Below are positions 6,756 to 15,951 of a stretch of DNA of 64,000 nucleotides, piece after piece. The stretch's first letter is position 1; each line of letters begins with the position of its first letter. The stretch comes from an uncultured Pelagibacteraceae bacterium (GTDB lineage Bacteria > Pseudomonadota > Alphaproteobacteria > Pelagibacterales > Pelagibacteraceae), in the NCBI GenBank assembly GCA_902567785.1, contig CACFOR010000001.1:62001-126000 (forward strand), written 5' to 3'. A program made the translations under genes and the position numbers. A model generated the notes under the pieces. It had not been told where the DNA came from. It searched no databases and saw only the letters and a list, made by a program, of their open reading frames with translations.

Positions 6756-9188
6756 ATGAAATCAAAAGCTAAAGTTGTCGTAGTAGGTGGTGGTGCAGTA
6801 GGAGTGAGCATGCTTTACCATCTAGCAAAAAAGGGGTGGTCAGATGTTGTTTTGGTTGAAAGGAAAGAACTAACCTCTGGATCAACTTGGCATGCAGCTG
6901 GTTTATTACCACTTTTTAATATGAGTTATTCTGTAGGTCAATTGCATAAATATGCAGTAAATCTTTATAAAACTTTAGAAAAGGAAACGGGGAAAAATGT
7001 AGGCTTTAGCGTAGTATCAAATATTAGATTAGCTAGCACAAAAGATAGAATGGATGAATATCATCAATATGCAGGAGTGGCACAAACAATTGGAGTTGAT
7101 GTAAAATTTTTAAAACCAAAACAAGTAAAAGAAATTTGGCCTTTAATTAATACGGAAGGATTAATTGGAGCAATACAACATCCTGAAGACGGATATATTC
7201 AACCAGCAGATTTAACGCAAGCTTTAGCAACGGGTGCCAGAAATAAAGGAGCAGAAATTTATAGAAACACAGCTGTAGTAGGAATTAAACAAACAAAAAA
7301 TGGATGGGTTGTAGAAACTGATAAAGGAACAATCGAATGTGAACATGTTGTTTCTTGTTCAGGAAATTTTGCAAGGCAAACTGGGGAAATGGTCGGCTTA
7401 GATATTCCAGTCATACCTGTTGAACATCAATACATAGTTACCGAACCTCATCCGGAAATACAAAAAAGAAAAAAAGAAGGTCTTCCAGAAATGGGAGTTC
7501 TAAGAGATAGTGATAGTCGTTGGTATATGAGAGAGGAAGCGGGAGGATTAATATTAGGCCCTTATGAAGACGGAGCACCTTGTTGCTATGTAGATGGTCC
7601 AGCAAAAGATTCAGAGTATGAATTATTTCAAGAAGATTTAGAAAGACTTGGTCCTCACATTGAGGGAGCAATTCATCGTGTCCCTGCTTTTGGAGAGGTT
7701 GGTGTTAAAAAAGTTTATAATGGAGCAATTTGTTACACCCCAGATGGAAACCCAATTGTAGGTCCTGCTTGGGGACTAAAAAACTTTTGGATTAATGAAG
7801 GTCATAGCTTTGGGATTACAGCAGCGGGTGGAGCAGGCTGGCAACTTGCTGAGTGGATTATAGATGGAGAGCCAACTATTGATATGCTTGGTGTAGAGCC
7901 GAGAAGATATGGTGATTATGCAACTAAATCATATTTAAAAGAAAAAAATGAAGAGGCTTACCGTAATGTATTTATCATTCATTATCCCGATGAGGAAAGA
8001 TCTGCAGGAAGACCCTTAAGGACGGCTCCTTGTTATGAAAGGATGAAAAATTTAGGTGCTGTATTTGGTCAAAAATTTGGATGGGAAAGACCAAATTTTT
8101 TTGCAACAGAAGGAATGGAACAAAAGGACGATTGGTCATTTAGAAGATCAAAATGGTTTAAAGCAATAGAAAAAGAATGCAAAAATGTTAAAGAAAATGT
8201 TGGTCTTTTGGATATGACAGCATTTGGAAAATGTAGAATTAAAGGACCAAAAGCGGAATCATTTTTAGATTATTTAGTTGCTAACAAACTTCCAAAAAAA
8301 ATTGGTAGAATTAATTTATGTCATGCTCTTAACACAAAAGGCGGAGTTCATTCAGAATTTACTATTATGAGAGAATCTGAAGACAGTTTCTACTTAGTAT
8401 CCGCAGGAGCATTTCAAAGATTAGACCATGATTGGATACTTAAATGGATGCCAAAAGACGGATCAGTTCAGTTTGAAAATTTAACAAATAGTATTGGAGT
8501 ATTGGTTGTTTCTGGACCCAAAGCAAGAGAGTTAATGAAAAGAGTTTCAAAAGATGATTTTTCAAATGAAAATTTTAAATGGCTGAGTTCAAAAAAAATT
8601 AATGTGGGCTATGCACCAGTTAACGCAATGAGAGTAAACTTTGTAGGAGAATTAGGTTGGGAACTTCATCATCCTATGGAATATCAAAATCATATATTTG
8701 ACAAATTAATGGAAGCTGGAAAAAATTTAGGTTTAAAACCATATGGAATTAGAGCCATGAATAGTTTAAGGGTTGAAAAATCTTATAAATTAGTAGGAAC
8801 AGAATTATCTATTGAATATTCACCTTATGAGTCTGGTTTAGATAGATTTATACACCCCAACAAAGGTAATTTTATTGGGCTAGAAGCTCTTAATAAATGG
8901 AGAGAAAAAGGTTTTCAAAATAAGTTAGTAACACTTGAAGTACATAATATAGATGATGCCGATGTTTTAGGAAACAATCCCATTTACCAAAACGATAAAG
9001 TTGTTGGCAGAGCTACAGGCGGTGATTTTGGTTTTAGACTAAATAAATCAATAGCTTTAGGGATGGTTAAACCAGAACTTGCGACAACAGGTCAAAAATT
9101 AAAAATTGATATTTTGGGCAAAATGCACGAGGTTACAATTTTGGATGAAAGTCCTTATGACCCGGAAAATAAATTATTAAGAGCATAA
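6756..9188 (+). CDS. Dimethylglycine/sarcosine dehydrogenase, FAD- and folate-dependent
   Basis: The 810-residue flavoprotein has two modules. An N-terminal DAO-type oxidoreductase carries the dinucleotide fold VVVVGGGAVGV and the motif STWHAAG, whose His is the covalent FAD site in mammalian DMGDH and SARDH. A C-terminal GcvT-type folate domain starts near ALNTKGGVHSEFTI. It should oxidatively demethylate dimethylglycine or sarcosine and hand the one-carbon unit to THF. I use the ATG at 6756; the track begins at a TTG at 6711 whose extra 15 residues are not part of the fold. That TTGACC may instead be part of a promoter. etfB starts at the next base after the stop, so ETF is the probable electron acceptor. 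Dimethylglycine versus sarcosine cannot be decided by eye. Confidence 0.88.
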   Translation: MKSKAKVVVVGGGAVGVSMLYHLAKKGWSDVVLVERKELTSGSTWHAAGLLPLFNMSYSVGQLHKYAVNLYKTLEKETGKNVGFSVVSNIRLASTKDRMDEYHQYAGVAQTIGVDVKFLKPKQVKEIWPLINTEGLIGAIQHPEDGYIQPADLTQALATGARNKGAEIYRNTAVVGIKQTKNGWVVETDKGTIECEHVVSCSGNFARQTGEMVGLDIPVIPVEHQYIVTEPHPEIQKRKKEGLPEMGVLRDSDSRWYMREEAGGLILGPYEDGAPCCYVDGPAKDSEYELFQEDLERLGPHIEGAIHRVPAFGEVGVKKVYNGAICYTPDGNPIVGPAWGLKNFWINEGHSFGITAAGGAGWQLAEWIIDGEPTIDMLGVEPRRYGDYATKSYLKEKNEEAYRNVFIIHYPDEERSAGRPLRTAPCYERMKNLGAVFGQKFGWERPNFFATEGMEQKDDWSFRRSKWFKAIEKECKNVKENVGLLDMTAFGKCRIKGPKAESFLDYLVANKLPKKIGRINLCHALNTKGGVHSEFTIMRESEDSFYLVSAGAFQRLDHDWILKWMPKDGSVQFENLTNSIGVLVVSGPKARELMKRVSKDDFSNENFKWLSSKKINVGYAPVNAMRVNFVGELGWELHHPMEYQNHIFDKLMEAGKNLGLKPYGIRAMNSLRVEKSYKLVGTELSIEYSPYESGLDRFIHPNKGNFIGLEALNKWREKGFQNKLVTLEVHNIDDADVLGNNPIYQNDKVVGRATGGDFGFRLNKSIALGMVKPELATTGQKLKIDILGKMHEVTILDESPYDPENKLLRA

Positions 9189-9938
9189 ATGAAAATTTTA
9201 GTCGCAGTTAAAAGAGTCATAGATTACAATGTTCAAATTAGAGTTAAAGAGGATGGAACAGGCGTACAAACTGACAACGTTAAAATGTCAACTAATCCAC
9301 CAGACGATAATGCTATAGAGGAAGCAGTTAAACTTAAAGAATCAGGTAAAGCAAAAGAGGTAATTGCAATAACTATAGGAGAAGAAAAAGCACAAGAGAC
9401 TGTTAGAAAAGCTTTAGCAGTTGGTGCGGATAGAGGAATTCATGTTAAAGCAGATAATTATATTGAACCCTTGGGTGTTGCTAAGATTTTAAAAAAAGTT
9501 ATTGAAAAAGAAAAACCCGATATTGTTTTTATGGGTAAACAAGCTATTGATGATGACTGCAATCAAACAGGACAGATGCTCTCATCACTTTTGGGCTGGC
9601 CACAAGGTACTTTTGCTTCAAAAATAGAAGTAAAAGATAAATCAATGGAAGTTACTAGAGAAGTGGATGAAGGTTTAGAAACAATAGAAATAAATCTTCC
9701 AGCTATTGTTACTTGCGATTTAAGGCTTAATGAACCACGTTATGCTTCACTTCCAAATATAATGAAAGCAAAGAAAAAACCAATCGAACAACTAATAGCA
9801 AAAGATCTAGCTGTTGATATTTCAAACAGAATTCAGCAAATAAAAGTAGAAGAACCTCCTAAAAGAAAAGGTGGAGTTAAGGTAGCTAGTGTCGCTGAAC
9901 TTGTTAGCAAACTTAAAAATGAGGCAAAAGTAATCTAA
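9189..9938 (+). CDS. etfB: Electron transfer flavoprotein, beta subunit
   Basis: The 249-residue protein matches EtfB throughout: [19 protein letters not shown] at the start, the conserved [38 protein letters not shown] near the middle, and [21 protein letters not shown] in the C-terminal half. EtfB binds AMP and, with EtfA, carries electrons from flavin dehydrogenases to ETF:quinone oxidoreductase. The ATG abuts the dehydrogenase stop codon, and the stop overlaps the etfA ATG (TAATG). The arrangement implies one transcript and fixed stoichiometry. The dehydrogenase upstream is the obvious donor, though ETF can serve others. Confidence 0.95.
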   Translation: MKILVAVKRVIDYNVQIRVKEDGTGVQTDNVKMSTNPPDDNAIEEAVKLKESGKAKEVIAITIGEEKAQETVRKALAVGADRGIHVKADNYIEPLGVAKILKKVIEKEKPDIVFMGKQAIDDDCNQTGQMLSSLLGWPQGTFASKIEVKDKSMEVTREVDEGLETIEINLPAIVTCDLRLNEPRYASLPNIMKAKKKPIEQLIAKDLAVDISNRIQQIKVEEPPKRKGGVKVASVAELVSKLKNEAKVI

Positions 9939-10891
9939 TGACAGTTTTAGTGATAGCAGAGCATGATAATTCAAAACTAAAAACATTTTCTTTAAATGCA
10001 ATTAATGCTGCTTCTAAAATTGATTCAGATGTACATGTTTTAGTAGCAGGCAGTAAGTGCGAAAGTGTTTGTAAAGAAGTAGCGGGAGTTCCGTTAGTTA
10101 AAAAAGTTTTACAATCAGATTCGCCTAATTATGAGAATTATTTAGCGGAAAATTTAACCCCATTAGTTGTAAAACTGGCAGATAAATATACTCATATAGT
10201 AGCATCGGCTAATACATTTGGAAAAAACTTTATGCCAAGAGTTGCTGCTTTATTAGATACATCTCAAATCAGTGATATAATAAAAGTCGATAGTCCTGAT
10301 ACTTTTGTTAGACCTATTTATGCAGGAAATGCTTTTGCAACAGTTAAAAGTAATGATAAAAAAAAATGCATTACAATAAGACCCACATCATTTGATCCAG
10401 CTACTACTTCTGGTGGTTCTGCATCAATAGAAAAAGTAGAAGCTGTTGACGTGCCAAATATTTCTAAATTTCTTAAAAAAGAAGAAACTAAATCTGAAAG
10501 ACCAGAGCTCGGAACAGCAAGAGTCGTTATTTCTGGTGGAAGAGGTATGCAAAGTGGGGAAAATTTTAAATTAATAAATGCTATTGCAGATAAGTTAAAT
10601 GCGGCGGTGGGAGCATCACGAGCTGCAGTTGACGCAGGTTATATAAGTAACGATCATCAAGTAGGACAAACAGGCAAAGTTGTTGTTCCTGATTTATATA
10701 TTGCAGTTGGTATTTCTGGAGCAATTCAACATTTAGCAGGAATGAAAGAAAGTAAAATTATAGTTGCAATCAACAAAGATGGCGAAGCTCCTATTTTTAG
10801 TATTGCTGATTACGGATTAGAAGCGGATTTATTTGAAGCTTTGCCACAGTTCTTAGAAGAACTTAACAAACTGAATACTATCCAAAAATAA
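9938..10891 (+). CDS. etfA: Electron transfer flavoprotein, alpha subunit
   Basis: The 317-residue EtfA has the FAD-binding C-terminal domain with SGGRGMQSGENF, GASRAAVDAGY, QVGQTGKVVVPDLYIAVGISGAIQH and IVAINKDGEAPIF, all diagnostic. The N-terminal half is the usual adenine nucleotide hydrolase-like fold, with standard length. It forms the heterodimer with EtfB and holds the FAD that shuttles electrons. It starts one base inside etfB and is followed 21 bases later by the ETF-quinone oxidoreductase gene, so the whole respiratory link for methylamine oxidation is in one operon. Confidence 0.95.
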   Translation: MTVLVIAEHDNSKLKTFSLNAINAASKIDSDVHVLVAGSKCESVCKEVAGVPLVKKVLQSDSPNYENYLAENLTPLVVKLADKYTHIVASANTFGKNFMPRVAALLDTSQISDIIKVDSPDTFVRPIYAGNAFATVKSNDKKKCITIRPTSFDPATTSGGSASIEKVEAVDVPNISKFLKKEETKSERPELGTARVVISGGRGMQSGENFKLINAIADKLNAAVGASRAAVDAGYISNDHQVGQTGKVVVPDLYIAVGISGAIQHLAGMKESKIIVAINKDGEAPIFSIADYGLEADLFEALPQFLEELNKLNTIQK

Positions 10892-10912
10892 AAAGTTTGA
10901 TATAGTCTTCAT

Positions 10913-12520
10913 ATGCCAAGAGAAGCAATGGAATATGATGTAGTAATTGTTGGTGCTGGTCCAGCAGGATTATCAACTGCGATTAAGCTAAAACAATTGG
11001 ATCCAAATTTAAATGTTTGTATATTAGAAAAAGGATCTGAAGTTGGTGCTCACATTTTAAGCGGAAATGTTTTTGAAACCAAAGCGCTTGATGAACTTTT
11101 GCCAAAATGGAAAGAGCAGGGAGCGCCAATTAAAACAAAGGTTTCTAAAGAAAAATTCCTATTTTTGGGTAAAAATAAATCTTTAAGCTGGCCAACTTGG
11201 CTTTTACCCTCGGTTCAGAAAAATCATAAAAATTACATTATTAGTCTAGCCAATCTATGTCGTTGGCTGGCAGAACAAGCAGAAAAACTAGGTGTAGAAA
11301 TATTTCCAGGTTTTCCAGCTAGTGAAGTTATTTATAAAGAGGATGGTTCTATCAAAGGAGTAGCCACTCTAGATATGGGTATAGATAAAGAAGGTAATAA
11401 AAAAGATGGTTATCAAGAAGGTATGGATTTGTATGCAAAAGTAACAGTATTTGCTGAAGGCTGCAGAGGCCATTTAGGCAAACAAATTATTAAAAAATAT
11501 AATCTAGATTCAGGAAAAAATCCCCAACAATATGGTATTGGCTTTAAAGAAATTTGGGAAGTAAGCGACCAACAACATCAAGAAGGTTTAGTCATGCACA
11601 CAGCTGGCTGGCCATTAGATAAAAAAACTTATGGTGGGAGTTTTATTTATCACGCAGAGAAAAAACAAATTTACATCGGGTATGTTATTGGTCTTGATTA
11701 TGAAAATCCTCATTTATCACCTTTCGATGAGTTTCAAAGATTTAAAACACATAAAGATATTAAAAAAATGCTAGAGGGTGGAAAAAGAATTGCCTTTGGA
11801 GCGAGAGCACTGATAGAAGGCGGTGTTCAAAGTTTACCCAAAATGTATATGCCGGGAGGGTTATTAATTGGTTGCGATGCAGGAACTTTAAATATGCCAA
11901 AGATAAAAGGATCACATACTGCTATGAAAAGCGGAATTATTGCTGCGGAAACAATAATTGAAAATTTTAAAAATAAAAAAGATTTATCCATTTATGAAGA
12001 TAAATTTAAAAAAAGTTGGGCATACAAAGAGTTACATCAAGCAAGAAATGTAAAACCAAGTTTTAGCTGGGGTTTAATTGTTGGTATTATTTATACAGGT
12101 TTAGATCAAATAATATTTAGAGGAAAATTACCATTTACTTTAAAACATAAACACGCCGATCACAAGGCATTAAAGCCAGCCGATCAAATGCCTAAAATAG
12201 ATTATCCCAAACCAGATGGAAAAATAACTTTTGATAAAACTAGTTCGGTTTATTTAACAGGAACCAATCATGCTGAAAATCAACCAGTTCATCTTAAATT
12301 GAAAGATCCAAATTTACCAATTAGCTACACATTGAAAGAATACAATGAACCTGCGCAAAGATATTGTCCAGTGGGTGTTTACGAAATACAAGAAAATAAA
12401 TTTGTAATTAATTCACAAAATTGCATTCATTGTAAAACCTGTGATATTAAAGAGCCTTCACAAAATATAACTTGGGTAGCTCCCGAAGGAGGGGGCGGAC
12501 CAAAGTATGGAAATATGTGA
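10913..12520 (+). CDS. Electron transfer flavoprotein-ubiquinone oxidoreductase
   Basis: The 535-residue ETF-QO starts with an FAD-binding fold (YDVVIVGAGPAGLSTAIKL). It contains the quinone/membrane-region motif AGTLNMPKIKGSHTAMKSG and ends with a 4Fe-4S ferredoxin-like domain (YCPVGVYE..., NCIHCKTCDIKEPSQNITW, PEGGGGPKY). Length and domain order match the bacterial and mitochondrial enzyme. It takes electrons from reduced ETF and passes them to ubiquinone at the inner membrane. It is the last gene of the run starting with the dehydrogenase at 6756, and is convergent with the DUF2237 gene 9 bases downstream. The ATG at 10913 leaves eight residues before the fold; an in-frame ATG at codon 6 is an alternative start. 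Confidence 0.95.
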   Translation: MPREAMEYDVVIVGAGPAGLSTAIKLKQLDPNLNVCILEKGSEVGAHILSGNVFETKALDELLPKWKEQGAPIKTKVSKEKFLFLGKNKSLSWPTWLLPSVQKNHKNYIISLANLCRWLAEQAEKLGVEIFPGFPASEVIYKEDGSIKGVATLDMGIDKEGNKKDGYQEGMDLYAKVTVFAEGCRGHLGKQIIKKYNLDSGKNPQQYGIGFKEIWEVSDQQHQEGLVMHTAGWPLDKKTYGGSFIYHAEKKQIYIGYVIGLDYENPHLSPFDEFQRFKTHKDIKKMLEGGKRIAFGARALIEGGVQSLPKMYMPGGLLIGCDAGTLNMPKIKGSHTAMKSGIIAAETIIENFKNKKDLSIYEDKFKKSWAYKELHQARNVKPSFSWGLIVGIIYTGLDQIIFRGKLPFTLKHKHADHKALKPADQMPKIDYPKPDGKITFDKTSSVYLTGTNHAENQPVHLKLKDPNLPISYTLKEYNEPAQRYCPVGVYEIQENKFVINSQNCIHCKTCDIKEPSQNITWVAPEGGGGPKYGNM

Positions 12521-12529
12521 AAATAAAAA

Positions 12530-12910
12530 TTAAGAAAGATCGACAGCGTATTTTTTTAGTTTTTCCAAAGGTATGATTTTTAAAGTTTTATAATTTGTTT
12601 TTTTTAAAAAAATTTTACACGCCGTTCCAGCATTTATTGCTTCAGAATAAGTGCCCGCACAAATACACCAAGAGTCACCTTCTTTTAAACCAGGGAAATT
12701 GAACTCAGGGTGAGGGGTAATTAAATCGTTACCTGCATCTTTTGCCCACTCTAAAAATTTTGTAGTAACTTTTGCACAGACAGTGTGTACGCCATGGTCT
12801 ATTTCATCTGTATTACAGCAACCGTCTCTAAACCATCCTGTGAGAGGATTGTTAGAGCAAGTTTCAAGCTTTTCTCCCAATACATTTTTTTGAAAATTTT
12901 CTTCTTTCAT
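12530..12910 (-). CDS. DUF2237 family protein
   Basis: The 126-residue protein is full length for DUF2237. It shows the family pattern NVLGEKLETCSNNPLTGWFRDGCCNT, HTVCAKVTTKFLEWAKDAGNDL, FPGLKEGDSWCICAGTYSEA. It is rich in conserved cysteines (C18, the CC pair, C46, and the two in WCIC), which may bind metal or be redox active. No function is established. The ATG overlaps the hisI stop by one base, so the two are probably co-translated. Confidence 0.88.
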   Translation of the reverse strand: MKEENFQKNVLGEKLETCSNNPLTGWFRDGCCNTDEIDHGVHTVCAKVTTKFLEWAKDAGNDLITPHPEFNFPGLKEGDSWCICAGTYSEAINAGTACKIFLKKTNYKTLKIIPLEKLKKYAVDLS

Positions 12911-13377
12911 TATAATTTTGTTGGATTTGGCTCATCCTTATATATTTTTTTGGGGTCAAAAATTTTTTTCCTTTCTTTAAATTCCATTTCTAATTTTTCA
13001 ATATTACCAATTTTTCCTAATGGGATTGATCTATAAAAACATGAACGATAGCCTACGTGGCAACTAGCACCACTACCTATGTCCACAGATAACCATATAG
13101 AATCTTGATCGTCATCAATTCTCATTTCTTTTATTTTTTGGACAAATCCACTAATTTGACCTTTATGCCATATTTTTTCTCTTGAACGACTCCAATAATG
13201 AGCTTCTTTGGTTTCAATTGTTTTTATTAAGGCTTCTTCATTCATATAGCCGTGCATCAAGATGTCGCCGTTTTTAAAATCAGTAGTAATTACAGGGATG
13301 AGGCCGTTTTTGTCGAATTTTGGCGCTAAATACTTGCCTTCTTCAACTTCTTTTATATTATCTCTTTTTTTAAACAT
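12910..13377 (-). CDS. hisI: Phosphoribosyl-AMP cyclohydrolase
   Basis: The 155-residue HisI opens the ring of phosphoribosyl-AMP in the third step of histidine synthesis. Conserved elements are VITTDFKNGDILMHGYMNEEAL, the SRSREKIWHKG signature, DDDQDSIWLSVD (metal aspartates) and ASCHVGYRSCFYR (zinc cysteines). It is the stand-alone cyclohydrolase without a HisE domain, as is usual in Alphaproteobacteria, and lies away from other his genes. It is divergent from folE with only 33 bp between the starts, so the two promoters must overlap or lie inside coding sequence. Confidence 0.93.
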   Translation of the reverse strand: MFKKRDNIKEVEEGKYLAPKFDKNGLIPVITTDFKNGDILMHGYMNEEALIKTIETKEAHYWSRSREKIWHKGQISGFVQKIKEMRIDDDQDSIWLSVDIGSGASCHVGYRSCFYRSIPLGKIGNIEKLEMEFKERKKIFDPKKIYKDEPNPTKL

Positions 13378-13410
13378 AAATTATATTATATAGGTATTTA
13401 AATTAATAAC

Positions 13411-14019
13411 ATGAAATTAGTTAAAGGCACAGATCAGATAAAAAATAAAAATTCGTCAATTTCTGATGAAAAAGCAGAAGAAGCAATCAGAACTATTATT
13501 CAGTGGATAGGAGAAGATTCTGAACGTGAAGGATTAGCTTCTACACCCAAAAGGGTAGTTAGAGCATTTAAAGAGTATTTCAAAGGATATTCCGAAGATC
13601 CTGGAAAGTTTTTATCAAAAACTTTCACCGAGGTAGATGGTTATGATGATATGGTAATAGAAAAAAATATAAGTGTTCATAGTCATTGCGAACACCATAT
13701 GGCTCCGATAATAGGAGTGGCTCATGTTGCTTATATCCCATCAGATAAAGTTGTTGGTTTGAGTAAACTCGCAAGAGTTGTAGAAGTTTTTTCAAAAAGA
13801 CTTCAAACACAAGAACGTTTAACGATGCAAATTGCAAAAACAATCATGGAGGTTTTAAAACCTCGCGGCGTTGCTGTAACAATAGATGCGACGCATCATT
13901 GTATGACTAATAGAGGAATTAAAAAGGAAAATACAACTACAGTTACAAATTACTTTCTTGGAGCATTTAAAGACGATTTAAGTTTTCAAAATCGTTACTT
14001 AAGATATATTAATAAATAA
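13411..14019 (+). CDS. folE: GTP cyclohydrolase I
   Basis: The 202-residue FolE converts GTP to dihydroneopterin triphosphate, the first step of folate synthesis. The zinc/active-site segments HSHCEHHMAPI and ATHHCMTNRG, plus YIPSDKVVGLSKLARVVEVFSKRLQTQERL, are textbook. Length is normal. Folate supply is relevant here because at least three nearby gene products (MetF-like, GcvT-like, dimethylglycine dehydrogenase) depend on THF. The gene is followed 35 bases later by acuI, and no terminator is visible between them. Confidence 0.95.
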   Translation: MKLVKGTDQIKNKNSSISDEKAEEAIRTIIQWIGEDSEREGLASTPKRVVRAFKEYFKGYSEDPGKFLSKTFTEVDGYDDMVIEKNISVHSHCEHHMAPIIGVAHVAYIPSDKVVGLSKLARVVEVFSKRLQTQERLTMQIAKTIMEVLKPRGVAVTIDATHHCMTNRGIKKENTTTVTNYFLGAFKDDLSFQNRYLRYINK

Positions 14020-14054
14020 TAACGTTTATTAATAATAGATCTAAAATTTTTAAA

Positions 14055-15056
14055 ATGAGCGATAAGTTTAAAGCGATAGTATTAAACCAATCAGGTGAAA
14101 AATTTAGTAGAGAAATAAAGACTTTAGATAAGAGTTTTTTTAAAAGTGGAGATGTATTAATTAAAGTTGATTATTCAGGTTTAAATTATAAAGACGCACT
14201 GATACTGAACAATGGTGCAAAATTAGTTAAAGAATACCCTCACATACCCGGCGTAGATTTTTCTGGAACGGTTACAGAAAGCGGAAGTGCAGATTTTAAA
14301 TCTGGGGATAGAGTTGTTGTTACTGGATGTAGAGTAGGTGAAATTTACCCTGGTGGATATTCTCAAATAGCAAAAGTAAAAAGTGAATTTTTAATTAAAA
14401 TCCCTAAGGAAATTTCCAATAAGAATGCAATGATTCTTGGAACAGCGGGTTTTACATCTTTACTTTGTGCTTTTGCCATAAAAGCAAGAGAAGAATTATT
14501 ATTGGGAGAGAAAGTAAAAGATGTTTTAGTAACAGGAGCAAGTGGTGGAGTAGGAAGTATTGCAGTAATGATACTTTCTAAATTGGGATATAATGTTTCG
14601 GCTGTCACAAGCAAAAAAGATCAAGCCGATTATTTAAAAAAACTTGGAGCTTCTAATGTACTAGAAAGAAAAGATTTTGAAGGTGAGCCAAAAGTATTGG
14701 GAAAGGGATTATGGGATGGTGTAGTTGATACTGTAGGAGGAACAATTTTAGCCAATGCAATTTCTCAAACAAGACACAGTGGAATTGTAGCTGCCTGTGG
14801 AAATGCAGCAAATATAAAGCTTAATACCACTGTTATGCCCTTCATTATTCGTGGTGTAAAATTATGGGGAATAGATTCGGTGATGATAAGCAAAAAAAGA
14901 AGGGAATTTATTTGGTCACAAGTTAACCAGCTTATTGATTTTGATCTTTTAGAGAAAAATACAAAAATGGTAAGTTTGGAAGAGTTATTAAATATTTTTT
15001 CCAACATGTTAAAAGGTAAAACTTTTGGAAGGACAGTTGTTGATTTAAATAAATAA
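14055..15056 (+). CDS. acuI: Acrylyl-CoA reductase-like MDR oxidoreductase (AcuI/YhdH family)
   Basis: The 333-residue zinc-free medium-chain reductase matches the AcuI/YhdH family. It has LNYKDALILNN, YPHIPGVDFSGTV and VTGCRVGEIYPGGYSQIA near the N-terminus. The NADPH fold is VLVTGASGGVGSIAV with SAVTSKKDQADYLKKLGAS, and WDGVVDTVGG follows. AcuI reduces acryloyl-CoA to propionyl-CoA with NADPH and protects cells that break down DMSP. That role is known in marine Alphaproteobacteria, but YhdH-type relatives of unclear function look similar. The stop is separated by one base from the LysR gene start, so the regulator is co-transcribed and may control this operon. Confidence 0.8.
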   Translation: MSDKFKAIVLNQSGEKFSREIKTLDKSFFKSGDVLIKVDYSGLNYKDALILNNGAKLVKEYPHIPGVDFSGTVTESGSADFKSGDRVVVTGCRVGEIYPGGYSQIAKVKSEFLIKIPKEISNKNAMILGTAGFTSLLCAFAIKAREELLLGEKVKDVLVTGASGGVGSIAVMILSKLGYNVSAVTSKKDQADYLKKLGASNVLERKDFEGEPKVLGKGLWDGVVDTVGGTILANAISQTRHSGIVAACGNAANIKLNTTVMPFIIRGVKLWGIDSVMISKKRREFIWSQVNQLIDFDLLEKNTKMVSLEELLNIFSNMLKGKTFGRTVVDLNK

Positions 15057-15057
15057 A

Positions 15058-15948
15058 ATGGATTGGGATAAATTAAAAATATTTCATGCTGTTGCAGAAG
15101 CTGGAAATTTTACAAAAGCAACATACATACTTAATTTGAGTCAATCAGCTATTAGTCGTCAAATTCAATCTTTAGAGCAGGAATTAAAGACACAATTGTT
15201 CGAAAGGCATGCTAGAGGTTTATCTTTAACAGAAAATGGAGAATATTTATTTAAAACTGCACATGAAGTGATTTCTAAACTTAAAGATGTTGAATCAACT
15301 TTAATAGATAAAAAAAATAAACCGAGTGGTAAATTAACAGTGACTACAGTTGTTAGTTTTGGAACCACATGGTTAACTCCTAGAATTCAAGAATTTATGA
15401 AACTTAATCCTGAAATTGAAATTGAATTAATTTTTGATGATAAAGAACTAGATTTAAGTACTCGACAAGCAGATATTGGTATTTGGATGAGACGACCTAA
15501 ACAATTAAACTATGTACAAAAAAAGTTAATTGATATTAATTACCATATTTATGGCTCAGCTAAATATTTAGAGCAATATGGGCATCCAAAAAATACTTCT
15601 GAATTATCAAAACATAAATTTATTTCTTATGGGAGGGGCGCCCCTTCGCCTGTTTTTAATCCTGATTGGGCTTTAAAATTGGGTATTAAAGATGGAAAAA
15701 AGAGAAAAGCAATAATGAAAGTAAACAGCGTTTATGGTTTATTGTTAGCAGTTCAAAGTGGAGTTGGGTTAGCAGCGCTTCCTGATTATATTACAGCAGA
15801 AATACCAAATATTATTAGAGTTTTACCTCAAATTGAAGGGCCCAAAACCGAAGCTCATTTTGTCTACCCTCAATCTTTAAAAAATGTTGCTAGAGTTGTT
15901 GCCTTTAGAAATTTTTTATACAGTAAAATTAAAAAATGGGAATTTTAA
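15058..15948 (+). CDS. LysR family transcriptional regulator
   Basis: The 296-residue LysR-type regulator has the N-terminal winged helix-turn-helix (DKLKIFHAVAEAGNFTKATYILNLSQSAISRQIQSLEQEL), followed by a substrate-binding domain beginning near KLTVTTVVSFGTTWLTPRI. The effector is unknown. It is fused operonically to acuI (one-base gap), so an acrylate- or CoA-ester-related signal is a reasonable guess. It is convergent with the bactofilin gene. SAR11 genomes carry few regulators, which makes its coupling to one enzyme noteworthy. Confidence 0.92.
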   Translation: MDWDKLKIFHAVAEAGNFTKATYILNLSQSAISRQIQSLEQELKTQLFERHARGLSLTENGEYLFKTAHEVISKLKDVESTLIDKKNKPSGKLTVTTVVSFGTTWLTPRIQEFMKLNPEIEIELIFDDKELDLSTRQADIGIWMRRPKQLNYVQKKLIDINYHIYGSAKYLEQYGHPKNTSELSKHKFISYGRGAPSPVFNPDWALKLGIKDGKKRKAIMKVNSVYGLLLAVQSGVGLAALPDYITAEIPNIIRVLPQIEGPKTEAHFVYPQSLKNVARVVAFRNFLYSKIKKWEF

Positions 15949-15951
15949 AAA

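Noticed and set aside
7438-7671. 77-residue minus-strand ORF inside the dehydrogenase gene
   Set aside because: Shadow frame of a conserved flavoprotein domain.
12785-13036. 83-residue plus-strand ORF across hisI/DUF2237
   Set aside because: Antisense to two well-supported genes with conserved motifs.
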